A DNA stretch of 64,000 nt, taken from NCBI GenBank assembly GCA_934293575.1, contig CAKQYU010000009.1:31378-95377 (forward strand), read 5' to 3'. Position numbers and translations under genes: made by a program. Positions 8,622-16,799 of this stretch are shown here, one piece after another. Origin of the DNA: an uncultured Lachnospiraceae bacterium. GTDB lineage: Bacteria; Bacillota; Clostridia; Lachnospirales; Lachnospiraceae. Numbering within the stretch: the stretch's first letter is position 1; each line of letters starts with the position of its first letter. The notes under the pieces are model-generated. The model was not told the origin of the DNA, searched no databases, and was given only the letters and a program-made list of their open reading frames with translations.

Positions 8622-11252
8622 ATGGCATTATTTAAGAATAATTCCAACATGTCATCTGACAGAGAAGAACAATTTGCAAAGCTGAATGCAGCAGAAGAAC
8701 AAAGAGCTCGTTTTCGGGCAGAAGAGGAAAAAAAGATTGCAGAAGAAAGGCGGGTGCAGGATAAAAAGATGAATCAAACAGAAGCGATGATTGCAGCAAT
8801 TAAGGCTCAGGTTGAAAAAGAAAAAGCTGCAAAGGAAGAAGCTGCGAGACAAGCAGAATTAAAAGCTGCCTCATCAACAAAATCGTCTTCAAATTCTGAT
8901 TCTAAACCAAAATTTAGAACGATTTCTCCGGAAGAAATGGCGAAGCTGGAAGAAAGAAAGAAAATGAAGAATGCAGGAATAAATCCGGATGCAGTGGAAA
9001 AAGAAACTGATGAAAAACCGGAAACAAGCCATTTGGCAGAACCGGTTGGTTCAATTGGCGGAATATCTGGTGGTATATCCGGAGGACCTTCATTGTCAAA
9101 TTTAAGTGGAGGAGGTCCGACACTTACCAATCCAAATGCTGGTCAGAATACATTAAACAGTACAGGCAGTCTTGGCGGTGGACTTGGTGTTGATATCACT
9201 GCGATGGAAAAGGCAGAATCGAAGGCAGAATCGAAGGCAGAAGAAAGAACGATTTCTCTTGATACCAAAGCGGTAAATGCAGCCGTGGAACAGACAGATA
9301 AATCTTCATCGGATGATATGAAAATTCCAAAGGTTGAGAATATTAAAAAGCCATCAGAGCCTGTTCAAAAACCACATATACCGACTCAGATTGTTGGGGA
9401 TTCCAGTACAATTGTTGTTGATGATGGTTCTGGATGGGATGAAGAAAAGACAGAGGAAGGAGTAAGTTGGGTAGAAACAGATAAACATGCCCAACCTGTT
9501 ACTGCACCTGTTAAAGAAGAGGCAAAGGCAGAGGAAGAAGTTATAAATGTAATCCCGGTTCGTCAGCGTCCGGTAGATGCAAATGATGTACACAGTGCAT
9601 ATAATATTGATTTTGATGATGACGATGATGATGATATTATGGCATTTACATCAAATTCTGATCATAATGCGGAAGAGGAAGCAAGACGTAAGGCAGAGGA
9701 AGAAGCAAAGCGGAAAGCAGAAGAGGAAGCAAGACGTAAAGCAGAGGAAGAAGCAAGACAGAAAGCGGAAGAGGAAGCAAGACGTAAAGCGGAGGAAGAA
9801 GCAAGACAGAAAGCAGAAGAGGAAGCAAGACGTAAAGCGGAGGAAGAAGCAAGACAGAAAGCGGAAGAAGAAGCGAGACGTAAGGCAGAGGAAGAAGCAA
9901 GACGTAAGGCGGAAGAGGAAGCAAGACGTAAGGCAGAGGAAGAAGCAAAGCGGAAAGCAGAAGAGGAAGCAAGACAGAAAGCGGAAGAGGAAGCAAGACG
10001 TAAGGCAGAGGAAGAAGCAAAGCGGAAAGCGGAAGAGGAAGCAAGACGTAAGGCAGAGGAAGAAGCAAAGCGGAAAGCGGAAGAAGAAGCAAGACGTAAG
10101 GCAGAGGAAGAAGCAAAGCGGAAAGCGGAAGAAGAGGCAAGACGTAAGGCAGAGGAAGAAGCAAAGCGGAAAGCGGAAGAGGAAGCAAGACGTAAGGCGG
10201 AGGAAGAAGCAAAGCGGAAAGCGGAAGAGGAAGCAAGACGTAAGGCGGAGGAAGAAGCAAAGCGGAAAGCGGAAGCAGAAGCAAGACAGAGAGCGGAAGA
10301 AGAAGCAAGACGTAAGGCAGAGGAAGAAGCAAGACGTAAGGCGGAAGAAGAAGCAAGACAGAGAGCGGAAGAAGAAGCAAGACGTAAGGCAGAGGAAGAA
10401 GCAAGACGTAAGGCGGAAGAAGAAGCAAGAAGAAAAGCAGAAGAGGAAGCAAGACAGAGAGCGGAAGCAGAAGCAAGACAGAAGGCGGAAGAAGAGGCAA
10501 GAAGAAAAGCAGAAGAGGAAGCAAAACAGAAAGCTGCAGCATCTTCAGATTTTGTATTACCGGTTGGTGCAGAGCAATTCCTCGGAAAATATCTGACTGT
10601 CAACTCAATTAATGAGCAGATTGCCAGAACGATAAGATATATTAATGATAATCCGTCAGAACCACGTAATATTGTTATTTTGGGACAATATGGTTTTGGA
10701 ACAACGACTATAGCGGAAGACTTTGCAAGAAGTTTTTATGCATTGGGAATTTGCAAAACCAAAACAATTGCTAAGATAAAGGCGGCAGCATTAAACAGAG
10801 CAAATATTAGCGATGCAATCGGAAAATTGCAGGGTGGTTGTCTGGTTATTGAAAATGCTGGTGTTATTACAAATGAAAAATTGGATGAAATTTATCAGAT
10901 TGTAAGTAATCCAAATAATGATGTAGTTGTAATCATGACCGGACAGATTGAAACCTTATCAAAATTATTTAAGGATAATGCAGTTATTTCGACACAATTT
11001 AAGCATTTGGTTCAGGTACACAGAATTTCAGATATGGATGTCTTTGCAATTGCAAAAGAACATGCCAGAATGTCTGGTTATCCATGTGAAGCCGGTGCAG
11101 AAAACGGACTGAGAAGAAGAATGCAGGAAGTTGAGAGCGGCAATTTGGATCGTGTATTAAAATCAGTGGATAATGCAATTTCAAAAGCGCATAACAGAGA
11201 GATGAATTTGGGAGATCAGGATCATCGTTTGATTGCAGCAGATTTTGAATAA
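8622..11252 (+). CDS. Charged-repeat (EEARRKAE) protein with C-terminal degenerate AAA-like domain
   Basis: An 876-residue cytoplasmic protein of unknown function. It has an N-terminal helix rich in Glu/Lys/Ala (1-75), a Gly/Ser/Asn linker (about 140-190), an Asp-rich tract (DFDDDDDDDIM, about 328-338), then some 36 copies of an 8-residue EEARRKAE-type unit (about 349-641), and a globular C-terminal domain. That domain looks like a CbbX/SpoVK-type AAA module: ILGQYGFGTTT stands at Walker A and GGCLVIENAG at Walker B, followed by VVVIMTGQIETLSKLF. The Walker A lysine is Thr and the Walker B acidic pair is Glu-Asn, so ATP hydrolysis is doubtful. The repeat should form a long straight single helix or coiled coil. 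The start has gaggggg upstream. The gene sits between the acidic TPR-like gene and mreB. Confidence 0.65.
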   Translation: MALFKNNSNMSSDREEQFAKLNAAEEQRARFRAEEEKKIAEERRVQDKKMNQTEAMIAAIKAQVEKEKAAKEEAARQAELKAASSTKSSSNSDSKPKFRTISPEEMAKLEERKKMKNAGINPDAVEKETDEKPETSHLAEPVGSIGGISGGISGGPSLSNLSGGGPTLTNPNAGQNTLNSTGSLGGGLGVDITAMEKAESKAESKAEERTISLDTKAVNAAVEQTDKSSSDDMKIPKVENIKKPSEPVQKPHIPTQIVGDSSTIVVDDGSGWDEEKTEEGVSWVETDKHAQPVTAPVKEEAKAEEEVINVIPVRQRPVDANDVHSAYNIDFDDDDDDDIMAFTSNSDHNAEEEARRKAEEEAKRKAEEEARRKAEEEARQKAEEEARRKAEEEARQKAEEEARRKAEEEARQKAEEEARRKAEEEARRKAEEEARRKAEEEAKRKAEEEARQKAEEEARRKAEEEAKRKAEEEARRKAEEEAKRKAEEEARRKAEEEAKRKAEEEARRKAEEEAKRKAEEEARRKAEEEAKRKAEEEARRKAEEEAKRKAEAEARQRAEEEARRKAEEEARRKAEEEARQRAEEEARRKAEEEARRKAEEEARRKAEEEARQRAEAEARQKAEEEARRKAEEEAKQKAAASSDFVLPVGAEQFLGKYLTVNSINEQIARTIRYINDNPSEPRNIVILGQYGFGTTTIAEDFARSFYALGICKTKTIAKIKAAALNRANISDAIGKLQGGCLVIENAGVITNEKLDEIYQIVSNPNNDVVVIMTGQIETLSKLFKDNAVISTQFKHLVQVHRISDMDVFAIAKEHARMSGYPCEAGAENGLRRRMQEVESGNLDRVLKSVDNAISKAHNREMNLGDQDHRLIAADFE
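9669..10545 (+). repeat. Tandem 24/48-base coding repeat (EEARRKAE units)
   Basis: In-frame array of roughly 36 units of 24 bases inside the gene at 8622. The middle part (about 9990-10270) shows a 48-base superunit alternating EARRKAEE and EAKRKAEE. Units differ mainly at synonymous gaa/gag and gca/gcg positions, so protein-level selection keeps the pattern. The array leaves the opposite strand and another plus frame free of stops; those frames are by-products. Confidence 0.95.
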
Positions 11253-11261
11253 AATATTTTT

Positions 11262-11294
11262 GAGGGAAGAAAGTGATTTCTTTCCTCTTTTTTT
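11262..11294 (+). terminator. Intrinsic terminator
   Basis: Stem GAGGGAAGAAA (11262-11272) with TTTCTTTCCTC (11277-11287), one G-U pair, GTGA loop, then seven T. It closes the unit of the charged-repeat gene. Confidence 0.85.
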
Positions 11295-11324
11295 GAAAAA
11301 ATTCTTAAAAATAAGAAAAAGTAA

Positions 11325-11352
11325 TTGTTTTTTTTAGAAATTTTGATACTAT
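11325..11352 (+). promoter_or_regulatory. Possible promoter of the mreB paralogue
   Basis: TTGTTT (11325-11330), 16-base spacer, TACTAT (11347-11352), giving a leader of about 85 bases. Confidence 0.45.
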
Positions 11353-11444
11353 ATAAATTGAGTTATTTTGAAATTTTATCAATAAATAATTGTTTGAATA
11401 TAGATATTAGGATAAGCTTTAGTTTGATTGGAGGACGAAAGATC

Positions 11445-12413
11445 ATGTTTGATATGGACATTGGAATAGATTTAGGTACTGCGAATGTATTGGTTTATGT
11501 AAAAGGAAAAGGAATTGTTATCAATCAGCCTTCGGTTGTTGCTTTTGAAAAGAAATCCAAACGTTTGATTGCAATTGGAAACAAAGCTAAACAGATGATG
11601 GGAAAAGAGCCGGATTATATTGAAGTAATAAGACCATTAAGGCAGGGCGTAATTTCGGATTACACGGTAACAGAACGAATGTTGAAAACATTTATCGAAA
11701 CTGCAATGCAGAAAAAGAAGATGTTGAGCAGACCAAGAATCTGTGTTTGCGTACCAAGTGGTGTAACAGAGTTAGAGCGTCGCGGAGTGGAAGATGCATT
11801 GTATCATTCAGGTGCAAAACACGTTGATATTATGGAAGAACCGATTGCGGCAGCGATTGGTGCAGGAATTGATATTGCATTGCCAAGGGGGAATATGATT
11901 GTTGATATTGGCGGAGGAACTACGGATGTGGCCGTCATTTCTTTGGGCGGCATTGTAGAAAGTAATTCGTTAAAAATTGCAGGGGATGATTATAATGAAG
12001 CAATTATTAAATATATTCGAAGAACTTATAATTTGTTGATTGGAGAACCGACAGCAGAAAAAATTAAAATGACAATCGGAACGGTATATCCAAGAGAAGA
12101 GCCTGTTACAATGGAAGTAAAGGGAAGAGATTTGGTTACCGGATTTCCGGCAAGAATTTTGGTGTCATCGGAAGAAACGATAGAGGCCTTTGCTGAAGTG
12201 ACTGCGCAGATTCTTGATACCATTCATAATGTACTTGAGATTTCACCTCCGGAATTAATAGCTGATATTGCGGAATCGGGTATTTTGTTAAGCGGTGGCG
12301 GCAGCTTGATTTATGGTATGGACAGGTTAGTTAGCGACAGTACGGGAATTCGTGCGATGGTTTCTCCGAATGCGTTGGAAGCAGTAGTTGTGGGAGCAGG
12401 AAAATCATCTTGA
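11445..12413 (+). CDS. mreB: MreB-family actin-like protein
   Basis: Bacterial actin homologue that forms membrane-associated filaments guiding cell-wall synthesis. The 322-residue protein carries the ASKHA phosphate-1 motif GIDLGTANVLVYV, phosphate-2 IVDIGGGTTDVAVIS, the EEPIAAAIGAGI segment, and the adenosine motif ILLSGGGSLIYG. It ends shortly after VVVGAGKSS, about 10-15 residues earlier than typical MreB/Mbl proteins, so the terminal helix seems missing. Start chosen at ATG 11445 behind tggagga; an open frame reaches back to 11325 but would add an implausible hydrophobic leader. No mreC or mreD follows, so this may be a paralogue (Mbl/MreBH type) rather than the main elongasome MreB. The two large proteins upstream could be partners (inference). 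Confidence 0.85.
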   Translation: MFDMDIGIDLGTANVLVYVKGKGIVINQPSVVAFEKKSKRLIAIGNKAKQMMGKEPDYIEVIRPLRQGVISDYTVTERMLKTFIETAMQKKKMLSRPRICVCVPSGVTELERRGVEDALYHSGAKHVDIMEEPIAAAIGAGIDIALPRGNMIVDIGGGTTDVAVISLGGIVESNSLKIAGDDYNEAIIKYIRRTYNLLIGEPTAEKIKMTIGTVYPREEPVTMEVKGRDLVTGFPARILVSSEETIEAFAEVTAQILDTIHNVLEISPPELIADIAESGILLSGGGSLIYGMDRLVSDSTGIRAMVSPNALEAVVVGAGKSS

Positions 12414-12428
12414 TAAAATAAATAAAAG

Positions 12429-12468
12429 AGCGTCAATTCAGAGAATAAAATGAGTTGACGCTTGTTTT
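12429..12468 (+). terminator. Intrinsic terminator after mreB
   Basis: AGCGTCAA (12429-12436) pairs with TTGACGCT (12455-12462), 18-base loop, then TGTTTT. It ends right at the ribosome binding region of the next gene. Confidence 0.7.
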
Positions 12469-12483
12469 GTGATTGGAGTTAGT

Positions 12484-14400
12484 ATGGGATTTTTACCTTT
12501 AACAAGAAAAGAAATGGATGCACTTGGTTGGGACAGACCGGATTTTGTATATGTAATCGGGGATGCCTATGTTGACCATTCATCTTTTGGACATGCGATT
12601 ATCAGCCGTGTTCTGGAGTCAAGAGGATATAAGGTGGCAATTATTTCACAACCGGATTGGAGAGATGATAGCAGTATTACAATCTTTGGAGAACCAAGAC
12701 TTGGGTTTTTAGTGTCGGCGGGAAATATGGATTCTATGGTAAATCATTATTCGGTATCAAAGAAAAAAAGAAAGACAGATGCCTATACTCCGGGCGGAGT
12801 TTATGGGAAAAGACCGGATTATGCAACGATTGTATATTGCAATTTGATAAAAAGAACCTATAAGCACACGCCGGTTTTGATTGGCGGAATTGAGGCAAGC
12901 TTAAGGCGTTTTGCACATTATGATTATTGGTCCAATAAATTAAAACGTTCAATCTTACTTGACAGTGGTGCAGATTTACTGATGTACGGAATGGGAGAAC
13001 GTGCAATTGTTGAAATCGCGGATGCGCTAGACAGTGGGTTACAGGTTTCTGATTTGTCTTATATCAGAGGAACTGTCTATAAGACAAGAGAGCTTGACAG
13101 CGTTTATGACGGAATTGTTTTGCCGGAATATGATGAAATGAAAAAGGATAAGCTGCAATATGCCAAAAGTTTTCAGATTCAGTATAACAATACCGACCCG
13201 TATATTGCAAAACCTTTGATTGAACCTTATGGTGATAAACGATATGTAGTTCAAAATCCACCGGCGTATCCTTTGTCTATGGAGGAATTAGATGATATAT
13301 ATGAGTTGCCGTATATGAGAACCTATCATCCGATATATGAAAAGGATGGAGGGGTACCGGCAATTAATGAAATTAAATTTTCGCTGACCAGTAATCGTGG
13401 CTGCTTTGGAGGATGCAGTTTTTGTGCACTGACATTTCATCAGGGAAGAATTGTACAATGCAGAAGTCATGACTCTTTGATAAAAGAAGCGAAACAGATG
13501 ATACAGGAACCGGATTTTAAAGGTTATATTCATGATGTTGGCGGACCTACGGCAAATTTCAGAGGACCTTCCTGCAAGAAACAATTAACAAAGGGTGTGT
13601 GTCCGAACAGACAATGCCTGTTTCCGAAACCGTGTAATAACTTAGAAGTGGATCATTCTGATTATGTTGCACTGTTACGCAAATTGCGAAAATTGACCGG
13701 AGTTAAAAAGGTGTTTGTTCGTTCCGGTATTCGTTTTGATTATGTTCTTGCGGATAAGAACGATGATTTTTTGGAGGAATTGTGTAGATATCATGTTAGT
13801 GGGCAATTAAGAGTTGCACCGGAACATGTGGCGGATGCGGTACTTTCGATGATGGGGAAACCCCAAAACAACGTATATCAGGACTTTGTGAAAAAGTTTA
13901 ACCAGATTAATAAAAGACTTGATAAAAAACAGTATCTGGTGCCGTATCTGATGTCGTCGCATCCGGGCTCCGGTTTAAAAGAGGCAGTAGAGTTGGCGGA
14001 GCATATAAGAGATTTGGGATATATGCCTGAACAGGTACAGGATTTTTATCCGACTCCGTCGACCATTTCAACCTGCATGTATTATACCGGTGTGGATCCA
14101 AGAACAATGAAAAAAGTATATACGCCGTCAAATCCACATGAAAAAGCGATGCAAAGGGCCTTGATACAGTACAAAAAACCGGAAAATTATGATTTGGTAA
14201 AAGAGGCGTTGTTAAAATGCGGAAGAGGAGATTTGATTGGGTTTGAAAAACATTGTCTGATACCGCCGAGAAAAATTAAAAATGCACAGAATCATTTTTC
14301 CGATAATAAGAATCAGAGTGATAAAAATAAAAAATCAAAAGGAAAGAATAATGCAACTGTAAAAAAGAAAAGAAATTCAGATAAATATAAAAAGAAATGA
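12484..14400 (+). CDS. YgiQ family radical SAM protein
   Basis: Radical S-adenosylmethionine enzyme of the YgiQ/UPF0313 family; the reaction is not established. The N-terminal half is a cobalamin-binding-like domain (residues about 1-280), followed by the radical SAM core with the cluster motif in RGCFGGCSFCALTFHQGR (CxxxCxxC). A further Cys-rich patch (CKKQLTKGVCPNRQC) is typical of YgiQ. The C-terminal 40 residues are Lys/Asn-rich. The 638-residue length is in the normal range. Start at ATG 12484 with ggag eight bases upstream; an in-frame GTG at 12469 overlaps the upstream terminator and is unlikely. It appears monocistronic. Confidence 0.9.
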   Translation: MGFLPLTRKEMDALGWDRPDFVYVIGDAYVDHSSFGHAIISRVLESRGYKVAIISQPDWRDDSSITIFGEPRLGFLVSAGNMDSMVNHYSVSKKKRKTDAYTPGGVYGKRPDYATIVYCNLIKRTYKHTPVLIGGIEASLRRFAHYDYWSNKLKRSILLDSGADLLMYGMGERAIVEIADALDSGLQVSDLSYIRGTVYKTRELDSVYDGIVLPEYDEMKKDKLQYAKSFQIQYNNTDPYIAKPLIEPYGDKRYVVQNPPAYPLSMEELDDIYELPYMRTYHPIYEKDGGVPAINEIKFSLTSNRGCFGGCSFCALTFHQGRIVQCRSHDSLIKEAKQMIQEPDFKGYIHDVGGPTANFRGPSCKKQLTKGVCPNRQCLFPKPCNNLEVDHSDYVALLRKLRKLTGVKKVFVRSGIRFDYVLADKNDDFLEELCRYHVSGQLRVAPEHVADAVLSMMGKPQNNVYQDFVKKFNQINKRLDKKQYLVPYLMSSHPGSGLKEAVELAEHIRDLGYMPEQVQDFYPTPSTISTCMYYTGVDPRTMKKVYTPSNPHEKAMQRALIQYKKPENYDLVKEALLKCGRGDLIGFEKHCLIPPRKIKNAQNHFSDNKNQSDKNKKSKGKNNATVKKKRNSDKYKKK

Positions 14401-14464
14401 AAAATTGTGCAAAAAATAGTACAGTTTTTTGAGGCTTTTTTTAGCGCTATCATGACTTTATTCG

Positions 14465-14493
14465 TTGCAAGTCAAGGAAAATTATGTTATCAT
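14465..14493 (+). promoter_or_regulatory. Promoter of the butyrate operon
   Basis: TTGCAA (14465-14470), 17-base spacer, TATCAT (14488-14493) with an extended TGT just before it. The leader of about 70 bases contains GTGATA (14510-14515) and TATCAC (14535-14540), an inverted pair that might bind a regulator. Confidence 0.65.
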
Positions 14494-14571
14494 GTCAACA
14501 GATTGCATTGTGATAATGGAATGGATGAATTTCATATCACCGCAAAATTATAAACGGAGGATGTTAATATT

Positions 14572-15753
14572 ATGTCAAAGAAAGTTGTTTTAGCTGGCGC
14601 TTGTCGTACAGCAATCGGAACTATGGGTGGTGGACTAAGTACAACACCTGCTCCAGTATTAGGATCAATTGTTATTAAAGAAGCATTAAATCGTGCCGGA
14701 GTACCTGCTGATCAGGTTGACCATGTTTATATGGGTTGTGTAATTCAGGCAGGTCTTGGACAGAACGTTGCTCGTCAGGCTTCTATTAAAGCAGGTCTTC
14801 CTGTTGAGACTCCTGCTGTTACAGTTAACGTTGTTTGTGGTTCTGGTCTTAACTGTGTTAATATGGCTGCACAGATGATTATGGCTGGTGATGCAGATAT
14901 CGTTGTTGCCGGTGGTATGGAGAATATGTCAATGGCTCCATATGCATTAGACAAAGCTCGTTTTGGTTACCGTATGGGTAATGCAACAATGAAGGATACA
15001 ATGGTAAATGATGCTTTATGGGATGCATTTAATGATTATCACATGGGTATTACAGCTGAGAACGTATGCGAGAAGTATGGTATTACAAGACAGCAGTTAG
15101 ATGAGTTTGCTGCAAAATCTCAGCAGAAGGCAGCTGCAGCTGTTGAATCCGGAGCATTCAAAGATGAAATCGTTCCTGTAGAAGTTAAGAAGAAAAAAGA
15201 AACTGTTATCATTGACACAGATGAAGGTCCACGTCCTGGAACAACAGCTGAAGGAATTGCTAAGCTTCGTCCAGCATTCAAGCCGGATGGTATTGTTACA
15301 GCTGCTAACTCATCAGGAATCAATGATGGTGCTGCTGCAATCGTAGTAATGAGTGAAGAGAAAGCAAAAGAGTTAGGTGTTAAGCCTATGGCTACATTTG
15401 TTGCCGGTGCACTTGGTGGATGTGATCCAGCAATCATGGGTGTTGGTCCTGTTGCAGCTACAAACAAAGTTATGGCTAAGACAGGTTATAAGATTGAAGA
15501 CTTTGATATCATTGAAGCAAACGAAGCATTTGCAGCTCAGTCAATTGCTGTACAGATGGATCTTGGATTTACAGATGAGCAGTTGAATCCAAACGGTGGT
15601 GCAATTGCATTAGGTCATCCGGTTGGAGCATCAGGATGTCGTATTCTTGTTACATTACTTCATGAGATGGAGAAGAAGGACGCTAAGAAGGGTCTTGCTA
15701 CACTTTGTATCGGTGGTGGTATGGGTTGTGCTACTATCGTTGAGCGTGACTAA
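14572..15753 (+). CDS. thlA: Acetyl-CoA acetyltransferase (thiolase)
   Basis: Condenses two acetyl-CoA to acetoacetyl-CoA, the first committed step to butyrate. The 393-residue protein has all thiolase catalytic residues: Cys89 in VCGSGLNCVN, His349 in IALGHPVGASG, and Cys379 in CIGGGMGCA. Codon use is biased (many gct, ggt, ctt, cgt), as in highly expressed genes. Strong Shine-Dalgarno aaacggagg precedes ATG 14572. It is first in the unit thl-crt-hbd-bcd-etfB-etfA. An 86-base spacer with a strong hairpin separates it from crt, suggesting different mRNA levels for the two genes. Confidence 0.97.
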   Translation: MSKKVVLAGACRTAIGTMGGGLSTTPAPVLGSIVIKEALNRAGVPADQVDHVYMGCVIQAGLGQNVARQASIKAGLPVETPAVTVNVVCGSGLNCVNMAAQMIMAGDADIVVAGGMENMSMAPYALDKARFGYRMGNATMKDTMVNDALWDAFNDYHMGITAENVCEKYGITRQQLDEFAAKSQQKAAAAVESGAFKDEIVPVEVKKKKETVIIDTDEGPRPGTTAEGIAKLRPAFKPDGIVTAANSSGINDGAAAIVVMSEEKAKELGVKPMATFVAGALGGCDPAIMGVGPVAATNKVMAKTGYKIEDFDIIEANEAFAAQSIAVQMDLGFTDEQLNPNGGAIALGHPVGASGCRILVTLLHEMEKKDAKKGLATLCIGGGMGCATIVERD

Positions 15754-15771
15754 TTACATTAAAAACAAATC

Positions 15772-15804
15772 AGATGGACAAATGCAATCTGCATTTGTCT
15801 GTCT
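15772..15804 (+). other. Intercistronic hairpin, thl-crt
   Basis: GACAAATGCA (15777-15786) and TGCATTTGTC (15790-15799) pair perfectly around ATC; flanking AGATG/TGTCT extends the stem with wobble pairs. No T-tract follows, so an mRNA processing or stabilising element is more likely than a terminator. Confidence 0.7.
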
Positions 15805-15838
15805 TGGGTTAATAACATTTAATTAAGGAGATACACAT

Positions 15839-16666
15839 ATGGAATTTATTACATATGAGCAGGATGGATTTGTTGGAACAATTACAATTAATCGTCCTAA
15901 GGCATTGAACGCTTTGAACAGTCAGGTGTTAGATGAATTGAATGCAACATTGGATGCAGTTGATTTAGCTACTACCAGAGCTTTGGTTTTAACCGGTGCC
16001 GGTGAGAAGTCTTTCGTAGCAGGTGCTGATATTGGGGAAATGTCAACTTTAACAAAAGCAGAAGGAGAAGCTTTTGGTAAAAAGGGTAATGATGTATTCC
16101 GTAAGTTGGAAACTTTCCCAATTCCTGTAATTGCTGCTGTAAATGGTTTTGCATTAGGTGGTGGATGTGAGATTTCTATGAGCTGTGATATCAGACTTTG
16201 CTCTGACAACGCAGTATTCGGTCAGCCGGAAGTTGGTCTTGGTATCACACCTGGATTTGGCGGAACACAGAGACTTGCCAGACTTGTAGGTGCAGGTATG
16301 GCGAAGCAGCTTATCTACACTGCAAGAAATATCAAGGCTGCGGATGCTTACAGAATCGGTCTTGTAAATGATGTATTTACAGCAACAGTAGATGAAGAGG
16401 GCAATGTTACAGCAACAGCACAGGAAAATCTTCTTGCAGGAGCAAAGAAGATGGCTGCAAGTATTGCTGCACAGGCTCCGATTGCAGTTCGTAATTGCAA
16501 GAAGGCAATTAATGATGGATTACAGGTAGATATGGATCAGGCAATCGTTATTGAAGAGAAATTATTCGGTGATTGTTTTGAGACAGAAGACCAGAAGGCA
16601 GGAATGGGTAACTTCCTTGCACCGAAGGATCAGAAGGTAAAGGTTGTTCCTTTCCAGAATAAATAA
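15839..16666 (+). CDS. crt: 3-hydroxybutyryl-CoA dehydratase (crotonase)
   Basis: Dehydrates 3-hydroxybutyryl-CoA to crotonyl-CoA. The 275-residue crotonase-fold protein shows the CoA-binding FVAGADIGEM, the oxyanion-hole region NGFALGGGCEISMSCDIRL with a catalytic Glu, and PEVGLGITPGFGGTQRL with the second catalytic Glu. It is about 14 residues longer than the roughly 261-residue clostridial Crt because of an insertion near residues 180-192 (TATVDEEGNVTATA). Start ATG 15839 follows aaggag at seven bases. A 133-base spacer with another hairpin separates it from hbd. Confidence 0.95.
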   Translation: MEFITYEQDGFVGTITINRPKALNALNSQVLDELNATLDAVDLATTRALVLTGAGEKSFVAGADIGEMSTLTKAEGEAFGKKGNDVFRKLETFPIPVIAAVNGFALGGGCEISMSCDIRLCSDNAVFGQPEVGLGITPGFGGTQRLARLVGAGMAKQLIYTARNIKAADAYRIGLVNDVFTATVDEEGNVTATAQENLLAGAKKMAASIAAQAPIAVRNCKKAINDGLQVDMDQAIVIEEKLFGDCFETEDQKAGMGNFLAPKDQKVKVVPFQNK

Positions 16667-16684
16667 TATTGCTTTTACCATATT

Positions 16685-16710
16685 TAGGATGGCCAGTGTT
16701 GACCATCCTA
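16685..16710 (+). other. Intercistronic hairpin, crt-hbd
   Basis: TAGGATGG (16685-16692) pairs with CCATCCTA (16703-16710). No T-run follows, so it is probably not a terminator but could tune downstream expression. Confidence 0.55.
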
Positions 16711-16799
16711 TATGTGTGAAATAGGAACTCTGTTTTAAACGAAACGTAAATGAATTTAAGATGGAGATTCAAAAAATATATCAATAGGAGGAAAAAAGA

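Noticed and set aside
9669..10545. CRISPR array.
   Set aside because: The repeats are contiguous, in frame and coding, without unique spacers.
9577..10603. Long open frames on the minus strand and in another plus frame across the charged repeats.
   Set aside because: They follow from the stop-free composition of the tandem repeat; their translations are low-complexity Leu/Ser/Ala or Lys/Arg/Gln runs and lack ribosome binding sites.
11325..11444. 40-residue hydrophobic N-terminal extension of MreB.
   Set aside because: It would begin inside the promoter region; MreB proteins start at the MFDMDIGIDLGT position, which has its own ribosome binding site.
14401..14464. Terminator directly behind the YgiQ gene.
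   Set aside because: Poly-T stretches are present but no convincing stem precedes them.
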